Part shown: piece by piece, positions 6,109 to 12,261 of the stretch
Position numbering within the stretch: the stretch's first letter is position 1
Layout of the letters: the number at the start of each line of letters is the position of its first letter
IMG/VR virus record: IMGVR_UViG_3300028909_000075
Span: 1-21,772 of that record
Length of the DNA: 21,772 nt
Reading direction: 5' to 3' (one strand)
Source: a virus
The notes under the pieces: generated by a model
Told to the model about the DNA's origin: nothing
Database searches by the model: none
The model's input: the letters and a program-made list of their open reading frames with translations, nothing else
Translations under genes and position numbers: made by a program

Positions 6109-6624
6109 GTAATACGACTAATAATATAATAGAATCTTTTAAAATTGGTGCCGATTCTGAAGAGATTGTATTTGAATGGATGCTGCAAAAAAACTGGAAG
6201 ATGACTGACGTTCGAAAAGATAAAATCTATCAAATTAAAGACATTGACTACCTCGTTCGTGTTGACAACTTCAGCACAAGTGTTGATGTCAAAAGCGACA
6301 AACGCTTTGAAACTGGCAATTATTTTATAGAGACTTTTTCAAGTGTTGAAAAAAATATTATTGGTTGGGGGTTTGGCAGTCAGGCCGAATATATTATTGT
6401 TTATTACCCAACTGTCTGTGAGTTACACCTAATCGATATGTATGCTTTAAAAACATGGAGTTGCTAACGCTGGCAAATATAGAACGATCACTAATGCAAC
6501 GCGACGTGAGGATGGCACTATGTATCACAGTAAGGGCATTGTCATTAATCGTCAAAAACTTATGGATGAACTTGGTACAGATAACATCCAAATTAACAAA
6601 ATAAATATTAAGGACGTGGCTTGA
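6105..6624 (+). pseudogene. PD-(D/E)XK nuclease-like gene interrupted by a +1 frameshift
   Basis: The first frame (6105-6467, 120 residues) has E20, D48 in IKDIDYL and D61-V-K63 in SVDVKSDKRF, the spacing of a PD-(D/E)XK nuclease/resolvase core, then GWGFGSQAEYIIVYY. It stops right after MYALKTWSC. In the +1 frame, protein-like sequence continues without a gap (VANAGKYRTITNATRREDG, then VINRQKLMDELG) to TGA 6622-6624. Omitting one A at 6459 joins TW to VANAG and gives a 172-residue protein. It is therefore a mutated gene, a sequencing error, or a recoded gene. A TTTAAAA slippery heptamer sits just upstream (6446-6452), but it would give -1, not +1. The next gene starts two bases after the TGA, which fits the longer product being ancestral. 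Confidence 0.7.
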
Positions 6625-6625
6625 T

Positions 6626-6961
6626 ATGAGTGATGTTGACAATACAGCATTAAGCAATTATGTAAATTATTCTAAAGTTTCAGTTTTGCGGCAGTTATAT
6701 AAAAGTTTAAACAAATTAAAAATTGCAGCGGAGGCAGGCAATACAACAGCGACCTGCGTTTATATCGACCTGAAAGACGGATTAAGCCAACTATACGGCA
6801 ACCAGAAAGATTATATCCAATGGGTTCTTATTGATGGTTTAAATATGTGGGAGGCCGGCAACATGACTAACAGGTCAACTTCTGGTGTATCTACTTCGAT
6901 AGATCATGCTCTTGCTAAAATCAGTAAGTATTTAATAGAGGACGGTCAAGACAATGAATGA
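6626..6961 (+). CDS. Small phage protein with sigma-region-4-like C-terminus (putative transcription regulator)
   Basis: 111 residues; ATG 6626 follows AAGGACG. The C-terminal half (about 57-103) reads YGNQKDYIQWVLIDGLNMWE, a short linker, then VSTSIDHALAKISKYL. This resembles the helix-turn-helix of small phage late regulators (ArpU/RinA/sigma-70 region 4 type), in which the second helix carries S-x-V-S-x-S-x-D-x-A. The position at the end of the early region, ahead of terminators and the packaging genes, is where Gram-positive phages often place their late-gene activator. The family match is by pattern only. It overlaps the next small gene by eight bases. Confidence 0.6.
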   Translation: MSDVDNTALSNYVNYSKVSVLRQLYKSLNKLKIAAEAGNTTATCVYIDLKDGLSQLYGNQKDYIQWVLIDGLNMWEAGNMTNRSTSGVSTSIDHALAKISKYLIEDGQDNE

Positions 6962-7154
6962 AACTGAATTATTAAAATTGCTGGCGAGTGCAAAAAACCA
7001 ATATGAATATGATCATCTTATCGATAAGTATTTATTCGGTATTAATAAGCAAAATCGAAACTGTAAAAAGAACCGTAAGTGTAATATGCTGACGGCTGAC
7101 CAAATGAATTTAATAGCACGTAAAGAATTTCCTACAGATCCCGACTTTTTATAG
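6954..7154 (+). CDS. Hypothetical protein, 66 residues
   Basis: Overlaps the end of the preceding gene by eight bases, with AGGACGG upstream of ATG 6954. It has a helical acidic N-terminus (ETELLKLLASAKNQYEYDHLI) followed by a basic, cysteine-containing stretch (NRNCKKNRKCN) and a polar tail. Two cysteines alone are not enough for a zinc site. Family unknown. Its last codons form the left arm of the terminator at 7138. Confidence 0.55.
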   Translation: MNETELLKLLASAKNQYEYDHLIDKYLFGINKQNRNCKKNRKCNMLTADQMNLIARKEFPTDPDFL

Positions 7155-7166
7155 GTCGGGATTTTT
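7138..7166 (+). terminator. Intrinsic terminator overlapping a gene end
   Basis: ATCCCGAC (7138-7145) pairs perfectly with GTCGGGAT (7155-7162), followed by a T5 tract. The left arm is inside the last codons of the preceding gene. Confidence 0.8.
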
Positions 7167-7167
7167 C

Positions 7168-7198
7168 AAAGCCTTGGATTTAATCATTGGCTTTTTTT
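7168..7198 (+). terminator. Second tandem intrinsic terminator
   Basis: AAAGCC (7168-7173) pairs with GGCTTT (7189-7194) and a run of Ts extends to 7198. It ends two bases before the -35 box of the toxin-antitoxin promoter, insulating that unit from early read-through. Confidence 0.7.
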
Positions 7199-7200
7199 AC

Positions 7201-7229
7201 TTGACGTTCCCTATTGAATAGGGTAATAT
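7201..7229 (+). promoter_or_regulatory. Toxin-antitoxin promoter with operator palindrome in the spacer
   Basis: TTGACG (7201-7206) and TAATAT (7224-7229) are 17 bases apart. The spacer is almost filled by the perfect 15-bp palindrome CCCTATT-g-AATAGGG (7209-7223). A protein bound there would block RNA polymerase, matching the usual autorepression of HigA-type antitoxins. Confidence 0.8.
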
Positions 7230-7254
7230 ATAAATAGACAGGAGGTCTTTCCAA

Positions 7255-7593
7255 CTGGACATAAAAAGAATGTTTATTAATACTAAGGTTTTTGATAAAG
7301 AATGCAAAAAACTTGACTTTACCGATAGCGATTTACGAAGTCTCGAAAATGAAATACTAGAAAACCCTAATGTTGGTAGAGTTGTACAGGGGACAGGACG
7401 CTTACGGAAGCTGCGATTTGCACCTGATTATACAGGGAAAAGCGGTGGATATAGGATATATTATGTTAATTTTACAAAACAAGAAATAGTATATTTTATA
7501 TTAATATATTCTAAAACGGATAAGGAAAATATAACTAAAGAAGAAAGGAATTCATTGAAACAATTGGTTGATCAACTGGAAGCTGAATTGTAA
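7255..7593 (+). CDS. higB: RelE/HigB-type toxin (type II toxin-antitoxin), probable CTG start
   Basis: RelE-fold mRNA interferase family member, expected to cut mRNA at the ribosome. Recognisable elements are FINTKVFDKECKKL near the start, GTGRLRKLRFA, GKSGGYRIYYV, and YFILIYSKTDKENIT, with the conserved basic and tyrosine residues of HigB2-like toxins. The first ATG is at 7270 (107 residues), but AGGAGGT (7240-7246) is 23 bases from it. An in-frame CTG at 7255 is eight bases from this site and adds LDIKR, restoring the (M)xIKRxFI beginning typical of the family. I therefore prefer CTG (112 residues). The antitoxin gene follows after 20 bases. Promoter and operator lie directly upstream. Confidence 0.85.
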   Translation: MDIKRMFINTKVFDKECKKLDFTDSDLRSLENEILENPNVGRVVQGTGRLRKLRFAPDYTGKSGGYRIYYVNFTKQEIVYFILIYSKTDKENITKEERNSLKQLVDQLEAEL

Positions 7594-7613
7594 ATATAAA
7601 TGAGGTGAATAGA

Positions 7614-7910
7614 ATGTCTGAACTATTTGATTTGCTGTCAGAGTCTTTGAATGAGGCTATAACGGATGCTAAAAGCGAAAAAAAGACTTTAAGGCGCCAT
7701 ACGCGTATGATAAAAATTGAACCAATACCAGATTATACTGCTGATGAGATTAAAGTAATAAGGGATAAAGTGGGTTTTACACAAAAATTACTGGCCGCCT
7801 TTTTAGGGGTATCACCAAAAACGATAGAGGCATGGGAATCGGGGAAAAACAAACCTAATGGGCCATCATTACGATTGCTTAGTTTAATAAAAAACCATCA
7901 GATAGCCTAA
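7614..7910 (+). CDS. higA: HigA-type XRE-family antitoxin
   Basis: 98 residues. ATG 7614 is preferred because GAGGTG lies six bases upstream; a GTG nine bases earlier is part of that site. The C-terminal half is a helix-turn-helix (about 48-90: ADEIKVIRDKVGFTQKLLAA, then FLGVSPKTIEAWESGKNKP), typical of HigA2-like antitoxins that follow their toxin gene. The N-terminal 45 residues are a charged helix that would bind and neutralise the toxin. It should repress its own promoter, probably through the palindrome at 7209-7223. Toxin-first gene order fits the HigBA arrangement. Confidence 0.9.
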   Translation: MSELFDLLSESLNEAITDAKSEKKTLRRHTRMIKIEPIPDYTADEIKVIRDKVGFTQKLLAAFLGVSPKTIEAWESGKNKPNGPSLRLLSLIKNHQIA

Positions 7911-7970
7911 GTGAAACAAAAGCTGAATAAATTCCTTGCAAACCACCTATATAGTAGAGCGATAAATTTT

Positions 7971-8003
7971 AAGTCGTTGATTAATAATCACGGCTTATTT
8001 TTT
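7971..8003 (+). terminator. Intrinsic terminator after the toxin-antitoxin pair
   Basis: AAGTCGTTGATT (7971-7982) pairs with AATCACGGCTT (7986-7996) with one bulged T and one G-U pair. ATTTTTT follows. Confidence 0.75.
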
Positions 8004-8027
8004 ATGTAAAAAATAGGTGATGGATTT

Positions 8028-8783
8028 ATGGAAAATTATGAAATATATAATGATGACTGCTTACTCGCAATGAAGAATATACCAGACAATCGTATACAGT
8101 TGATTTTGACCGATCCGCCCTATGTGTCAACCGAATGCAAATGGGATAAATTACCGGATTTAGATTTATTATTCAAAGAATGGAAAAGAGTCCTTACCAC
8201 TAATGGCACTATCGTTATGACAATGGCATTTCCGGCAGCTATTGATATTATCAATGCAGGCCGTGATATTTTTAAATACGATGCAGTTTGGTGTAAATCT
8301 AAAAAGACTAATTTTGCAAATGCAAAGAACAAGCTAATGCGTCAGCATGAAAACATTCTGCTCTTTAGCAAAGGTACAACCGCTAATGGCAGCAATAATA
8401 AAATGATCTATAATCCACAGGGGTTAATCGAAGTTAATAAGAAAAAGACCTGCCGCATCAAAGATAGTGTAATGGGAATTAGAAATAATTATATTGGTCA
8501 TGAGTACATACAGCAGTACAGCAATTACCCGACAACCTTAATTAATATCAATGGCAGCCAGACGCAAACCAAGCACCAGACAGAAAAACCTGTAGAACTA
8601 TTCGAGTACTTAATCCGTACCTATAGCAGTGAAGGAGATAGTGTTCTTGATCCTTTTGCTGGTTCGGGTACTACAGGGGTGGCGGCCATAAATAGCAATC
8701 GTTATCCTATCTTGATTGAAAAAGATCCACATTGGTATGAAGTCAGTAAAGAGAGAATAGATACCATTATAAATAAAAACTAA
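8028..8783 (+). CDS. Site-specific DNA methyltransferase (adenine-N6 or cytosine-N4, beta-type motif order)
   Basis: 251 residues; ATG 8028 behind TAGGTGAT. The catalytic motif DPPY (29-32, in LILTDPPYVS) precedes the S-adenosylmethionine-binding motif DPFAGSGTTG (208-217), the order seen in N4/N6 beta-class enzymes. HQTEKPVELFEYLIRTYS before the second motif is the usual helix of this family. No recognisable target-recognition insert or cognate restriction gene is adjacent, so it is probably an orphan phage methylase that protects or marks phage DNA. It lies between the toxin-antitoxin terminator and the HNH gene and has no clear promoter of its own. Confidence 0.92.
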   Translation: MENYEIYNDDCLLAMKNIPDNRIQLILTDPPYVSTECKWDKLPDLDLLFKEWKRVLTTNGTIVMTMAFPAAIDIINAGRDIFKYDAVWCKSKKTNFANAKNKLMRQHENILLFSKGTTANGSNNKMIYNPQGLIEVNKKKTCRIKDSVMGIRNNYIGHEYIQQYSNYPTTLININGSQTQTKHQTEKPVELFEYLIRTYSSEGDSVLDPFAGSGTTGVAAINSNRYPILIEKDPHWYEVSKERIDTIINKN

Positions 8784-8822
8784 ACAAATCCTCCACAAAT
8801 GACCTATAAGGTGTAAGGCAAT

Positions 8823-8903
8823 TTATAATCTAACGCTCATTGTTTTCTGGTGGCGGTTTGCCTTTCTGAGTGCCACTCCTAAAATCAATTTTAAATTCGT
8901 CAT
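8823..8903 (-). CDS. Possible 26-residue peptide gene, opposite strand
   Basis: On the minus strand, GGTGGAGG (8918-8911) is a near-perfect ribosome binding site seven bases before ATG 8903. The frame encodes a hydrophobic start (MTNLKLILGVAL) and a basic end (RKANRHQKTMSVRL). A promoter-like pair TTGTTT (8949-8944) and TATAAA (8927-8922) with a 16-base spacer lies upstream. No family is recognised, and short length makes this tentative. Part of its coding sequence is one arm of an inverted repeat. The other arm, read on the + strand, encodes the similar string GLALRKSNRKK, as if a short coding piece had been duplicated in inverted orientation. Confidence 0.4.
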   Translation of the reverse strand: MTNLKLILGVALRKANRHQKTMSVRL

Positions 8904-8978
8904 ATAAAATCCTCCACCTTTTTTATATCGAAATTTTATTCGTAAACAAAATTGGATTGGCACTCAGAAAATCAAACC
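8855..8978. repeat. Imperfect inverted repeat upstream of the HNH gene
   Basis: The left arm 8855-8875 (GGTTTG, two bases, TTTCTGAGTGCCA) pairs with the right arm 8958-8978 (TGGCACTCAGAAA, two bases, CAAACC): 19 of 21 positions match. The loop is 82 bases and holds the ribosome binding site of the small opposite-strand frame. An 11-base string AAATCCTCCAC also repeats at 8786-8796 and 8907-8917. Confidence 0.75.
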
Positions 8979-8999
8979 GAAAAAAAGTAGTGAATAAAA

Positions 9000-9290
9000 A
9001 TGGCACAAGTATTTGCAAAATCATTTTATAATTCCAAAGCATGGAAAAAGACCAGCAAACTATATGCTGCATCAGTCTTCTTTATCTGTGAGAAATGCGG
9101 TCGGCAAGGATACATATGCCATCACATTGTCCACCTAACACCAGAAAATATCACGAACCCAGACATAACGCTTAAACTAGACAACTTGATGTACCTTTGT
9201 CTGGACTGTCACAACAGCATACACGGCAATCAAACTGAAAATAGGAAAGCAGTCTTCGATTCACATGGAAACATGATCGGACTCGAATAA
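9000..9290 (+). CDS. HNH endonuclease (packaging-associated)
   Basis: 96 residues. C30-x2-C33 and C67-x2-C70 make the structural zinc site. H41-H42 and H71 (in YLCLDCHNSIHG), with N62 in LDNLMYL, give the HNH/beta-beta-alpha metal motif. HNH proteins encoded immediately before small terminase are a regular component of cos-type HK97-like phages and work with terminase in making genome ends. The start codon context is weak (no clear ribosome binding site). The gene follows an inverted repeat and precedes the probable cos region. Confidence 0.88.
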   Translation: MAQVFAKSFYNSKAWKKTSKLYAASVFFICEKCGRQGYICHHIVHLTPENITNPDITLKLDNLMYLCLDCHNSIHGNQTENRKAVFDSHGNMIGLE

Positions 9291-9299
9291 AAATCTGAC

Positions 9300-9412
9300 G
9301 AATCCCCCCAAAACCCCTGATAGATCAACGGTTTCACGAAGGCCGGTGCCAAAGTTTATCTTAACAAATTTGTTTTCCCATAGGGGGTGTAGTCCCCCTT
9401 ATTCTTGTTTTT
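9300..9412. other. Candidate cohesive-end (cos) / packaging region
   Basis: This stretch between the HNH and small terminase genes contains a C6 run (9304-9309) and CCCC, a perfect 12-bp palindrome AACAAATTTGTT (9363-9374), and AGGGGG-tgtagt-CCCCCT (9382-9399) followed by a T-rich tract. G/C-rich symmetric sequence at this place is typical of cos sites in HNH-terminase phages. The hairpin could alternatively be a terminator. No cut position can be assigned. Confidence 0.35.
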
Positions 9413-9442
9413 ATAAAATTTTTAGATTTGGAGGTCCTGCAA

Positions 9443-9796
9443 TTGGCGGTTATAGATAAAGATAAAAGGATTAAAAAAGAAATAGTAAAACTTCGAAAGT
9501 TATCCAAAGACTTGGATGAAGATAAGAAAAAAGCCGTTGAAAAATTAATTGAGAATATTGCATTTATGTCCGTCACTCTTGAGGATTTGCAAGTCGAGAT
9601 TAACAAAAATGGGGTAGTCGAGTCATATCAAAACGGAGAAAATCAGTCAGGCAAAAAACAAAGTTCGGCGCTCCAAAGTTATAATGCATTAATAAAAAAC
9701 TATACTTCTTGCTTAACTCAATTGTTAAATCAATTGCCAGATGATGCACAATTTCAGGATGACGGATTTGATGCATTCCTAAAAATGAATAAATAA
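9443..9796 (+). CDS. terS: Phage terminase small subunit
   Basis: 117 residues. TTG 9443 was chosen because GGAGGT ends seven bases upstream; an earlier TTG (9428) lies at the ribosome binding site itself. The pattern LRKLSKDLDEDKKKAVEKLI, then IAFMSVTLEDLQ, then SYNALIKNYTSCLTQLLNQL and an acidic tail with DDGFDAFLK is characteristic of small terminases next to Terminase_1-type large subunits in Gram-positive phages. It should recognise the packaging site and load the large subunit. Large terminase begins 13 bases later. Confidence 0.85.
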   Translation: MAVIDKDKRIKKEIVKLRKLSKDLDEDKKKAVEKLIENIAFMSVTLEDLQVEINKNGVVESYQNGENQSGKKQSSALQSYNALIKNYTSCLTQLLNQLPDDAQFQDDGFDAFLKMNK

Positions 9797-9809
9797 ATGA
9801 TGTGATTAC

Positions 9810-11480
9810 ATGAATTATATTGAACTTTATTATAAAAAAATAGTCAATAATGAGGTCATTGTCTCAAACAAAATACGAAGAATTTATAAGCATTTGATGG
9901 ATAATATTGAAAATCCGTCAGGTGCTTATTTTTTTAATGAAGCAAAAGCAGATCATGCCATTGGTTTTATTGAAAGTTATTGCAAGCACAGCAAAGGTAA
10001 AGTCGGCGGCAAACCTTTCATTCTGGAGTTGTGGCAAAAAGCTTTGGTATCTGCAACGTTTGGTTTTGTGGACAAGGATGGTCTTCGACAATACCGCGAA
10101 TTAATTTTGATAGTAGCTCGAAAGAACGGTAAATCTGCTTTAGGATCGGCCTTGGCTTTATATATGCTTTTTGCTGATGACGAAGCAGGTGCAGAGATTT
10201 ATTCAGCTGCTACCAGAAAAGATCAGGCGAAAATAATATGGAACGAAGCTGTAAAGATGATTAAAAAAAGTCCGGCATTGAAGCGACGATCGAAGTGCCT
10301 GGTCTCAGAAATAAAATCCTATATGAATGAAGGTTCTTTCAGACCTCTTAGTTCTGATTCGAATTCTCTTGATGGGTTAAATGTTCATGCTGCTTTGCTG
10401 GACGAGATACATGCTTGGAAAACTACCGACCTATATGATGTTATCGTCGATGGGAAGACGGCAAGAGACCAGCCATTAACGATCATTACCAGTACCGCCG
10501 GCACTGTTCGGGAGTCAATTTATGATCAGAAATATGAACAATGTACCGATATCATAAATGGATATGAAGACCCAAATGGTTATAAAAACGAAAGGGTCTT
10601 ACCTATAATTTACGAACTTGACTCACTAAAAGAATGGACCAATCCACAGGCTTGGGGTAAAGCGAATCCAGGACTGGGCAGTATAAAATCATTACAGCAA
10701 CTTGCGGAAAAGGTAGAAGCGGCAAAACATAATTCCCGTTTAGTTCCGAATCTTTTATGTAAGGATTTCAATTTAAGGCAAAATTCCAGTCAAGCATATC
10801 TAACATTCGAACAGATCGATAATCAGGCGACTTTTAATTTTAATGATTTTGCTCCTAAGCCATCGTATTGTATTGGCGGTTTCGATTTGAGTCAGACAAC
10901 AGATTTAACTTGTGCAACTATTTTATTTAAACTAGCACCAGATGATCCTATGTTTTATTGTCACCAAATGTATTGGATTCCCGAGGATTTATTTGAAAAA
11001 CGGAAACATGAAGATCATGCACCTTATGATATCTGGTTTCAAAGAGATTTATTAAGGACGAGTGCAGGCAACATCAACGATTTTCACTTAATCACGGAAT
11101 GGTTTTTGGAGATTCAAGAAAAATATGATCTGTATTTATACAAGTGCGGTTATGATGCGTGGGGCGCTCAGTATCTTTCCAAAGAAATGGCCGATACATT
11201 TGGCGAGACCACTATGGATAGAGTTATACAGGGCAAGCAGACACTTTCAGTACCAATGCAGAACTTAGCAGCCCATCTTGAAGCCAAACATATTAATTAT
11301 AATAACAATCCAATTCTGAAATGGTGTATGGGTAATGTTGCCGTGGATATTGATCGTAACGGCAATATCCAGCCTAAAAAGCAAATTAACCAAAGGTTAC
11401 GTATAGATGGATTTGCCAGTTTATTGGATGCTTATACATCGTATGAAAGAAATATGGACGATTACTTAAATATGATTTAG
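9810..11480 (+). CDS. terL: Phage terminase large subunit (ATPase and nuclease)
   Basis: 556 residues, normal for the Terminase_1 family. The packaging ATPase has a Walker A-like VARKNGKSALGSALA (about 102-116) and Walker B LLDEIHAW (196-203). TIITSTAG (about 224-231) fits the coupling motif. The nuclease domain shows D359 in CIGGFDLSQTTDLT and a second acidic motif in YKCGYDAWGAQ (about 444-454). The protein docks on the portal, pumps DNA into procapsids and cuts the concatemer. It is encoded between small terminase and two tiny membrane-protein genes instead of directly next to portal, because accessory genes are inserted there. Confidence 0.95.
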   Translation: MNYIELYYKKIVNNEVIVSNKIRRIYKHLMDNIENPSGAYFFNEAKADHAIGFIESYCKHSKGKVGGKPFILELWQKALVSATFGFVDKDGLRQYRELILIVARKNGKSALGSALALYMLFADDEAGAEIYSAATRKDQAKIIWNEAVKMIKKSPALKRRSKCLVSEIKSYMNEGSFRPLSSDSNSLDGLNVHAALLDEIHAWKTTDLYDVIVDGKTARDQPLTIITSTAGTVRESIYDQKYEQCTDIINGYEDPNGYKNERVLPIIYELDSLKEWTNPQAWGKANPGLGSIKSLQQLAEKVEAAKHNSRLVPNLLCKDFNLRQNSSQAYLTFEQIDNQATFNFNDFAPKPSYCIGGFDLSQTTDLTCATILFKLAPDDPMFYCHQMYWIPEDLFEKRKHEDHAPYDIWFQRDLLRTSAGNINDFHLITEWFLEIQEKYDLYLYKCGYDAWGAQYLSKEMADTFGETTMDRVIQGKQTLSVPMQNLAAHLEAKHINYNNNPILKWCMGNVAVDIDRNGNIQPKKQINQRLRIDGFASLLDAYTSYERNMDDYLNMI

Positions 11481-11492
11481 GGGGTTGAAAAC

Positions 11493-11681
11493 ATGGAAAT
11501 ATTAATATTCTTACTGCAAATTATAGGAGCGGCAGTTGCTGGTTTTACTGTATTTTATTGTATAAAACAGTTTATTATGTTGGTTTCTTCGGCAGTTTTA
11601 TTATATAAGATCAAAAAAATATCAACAAATTTCACTGACGTGGATGAGATTGCAACGAAAATAAAAACAGCATTTAAATAG
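11493..11681 (+). CDS. Small membrane protein, 62 residues
   Basis: ATG 11493 follows AGGGGGT, 12 bases after the large terminase stop. Residues 2-22 (EILIFLLQIIGAAVAGFTVF) and about 25-40 are hydrophobic, giving one or two membrane segments, then a basic cytoplasm-like tail with YKIKKISTN and a short amphipathic end. Function unknown. Genes of this kind between terminase and portal are usually nonessential phage inserts. Confidence 0.65.
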   Translation: MEILIFLLQIIGAAVAGFTVFYCIKQFIMLVSSAVLLYKIKKISTNFTDVDEIATKIKTAFK

Positions 11682-11721
11682 TTTGCTTCATCATATATTG
11701 ATTGGGCAGGAGGTGGAAAAT

Positions 11722-11871
11722 TTGAAATGTATTTTGGGCAATGCAATTAATTTTATGAAATATGGAATCAAATTTTATAAAGAAAATAAGCTGGATTTAG
11801 TAGTCCTGATTATATCAATTATGGCGCTATGTTTATCAGGTGCAATGTGTTGGCAAGCGATATTCCACTAA
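11722..11871 (+). CDS. Small single-membrane-segment protein, 49 residues
   Basis: TTG 11722 is preferred because AGGAGGTGG (11708-11716) lies five bases upstream; the frame is open further back to about 11683 without any site. The protein has a basic N-terminal helix and one membrane segment (LVVLIISIMALCLSGAMCW, about 26-44) close to the C-terminus. Function unknown. Its last 53 bases overlap the 3' end of the leftward gene on the other strand, which also ends in a membrane segment. Confidence 0.6.
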   Translation: MKCILGNAINFMKYGIKFYKENKLDLVVLIISIMALCLSGAMCWQAIFH

Positions 11872-12211
11872 ATATAAGTGCGATGATAGATATAATAATA
11901 GGCGAAATTCGCAATATAAAATCTTTGCGCTGATCTTGATTGTGCTTATGCCTAAGGTCAAAGTAAATATCGCCATGAAGGGTTATTTTGTAAGAACCAC
12001 TGGCATAGACGTTCTTATCATTGCACTTATCAATACAAGTATTTTCGATGTAATCTTTATCAAGCAAAATATGCATATGATCAGAAAATTGCTCTAATTG
12101 AAGATTGGTCAGTAAAGATATTTGATTCATAGCAAGGGCGCGGTGTTCGTGAAAAAGTGTAAGTAAGCCTTCGGAAATAGTATCAAGTTGATTAAAATCT
12201 ATAATAATCAC
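11819..12211 (-). CDS. Leftward membrane-anchored winged-helix-like protein
   Basis: 130 residues if started at GTG 12211. The first 90 residues look like a winged helix (LLTLFHEHRALAMNQISLL, then FSDHMHILLDKDYIE, then a YKITLHGDIYF wing). A charged linker (HKHNQDQRKDF) and one C-terminal membrane segment (ISPIIISIIALIFSGISLAN) follow, so it is a tail-anchored DNA-binding-like protein. The start is uncertain: GTG is within the purine-rich AAGAAGGTG, a stop codon lies two codons upstream, and the predicted transcript begins only about eight bases before it. It is antisense to the late operon and has its own promoter, typical of a lysogeny-expressed cargo gene. Family not identified. Confidence 0.7.
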   Translation of the reverse strand: MIIIDFNQLDTISEGLLTLFHEHRALAMNQISLLTNLQLEQFSDHMHILLDKDYIENTCIDKCNDKNVYASGSYKITLHGDIYFDLRHKHNQDQRKDFILRISPIIISIIALIFSGISLANTLHLINIAP

Positions 12212-12226
12212 CTTCTTTCATTGGTG

Positions 12227-12255
12227 ATTATAACACAATTAAAGAAGGGAGTGAA
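12227..12255 (-). promoter_or_regulatory. Promoter of the leftward winged-helix/membrane gene
   Basis: On the minus strand, TTCACT (12255-12250) and a consensus TATAAT (12232-12227) are 17 bases apart. It overlaps the portal ribosome binding site (12241-12252), so the two opposing signals share DNA. Confidence 0.65.
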
Positions 12256-12261
12256 AAACAA

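Noticed and set aside
6446-6452. TTTAAAA as a programmed -1 frameshift site in the nuclease gene
   Set aside because: A -1 shift leads to a frame whose translation is not like the expected continuation; the protein-like continuation is in the +1 frame.
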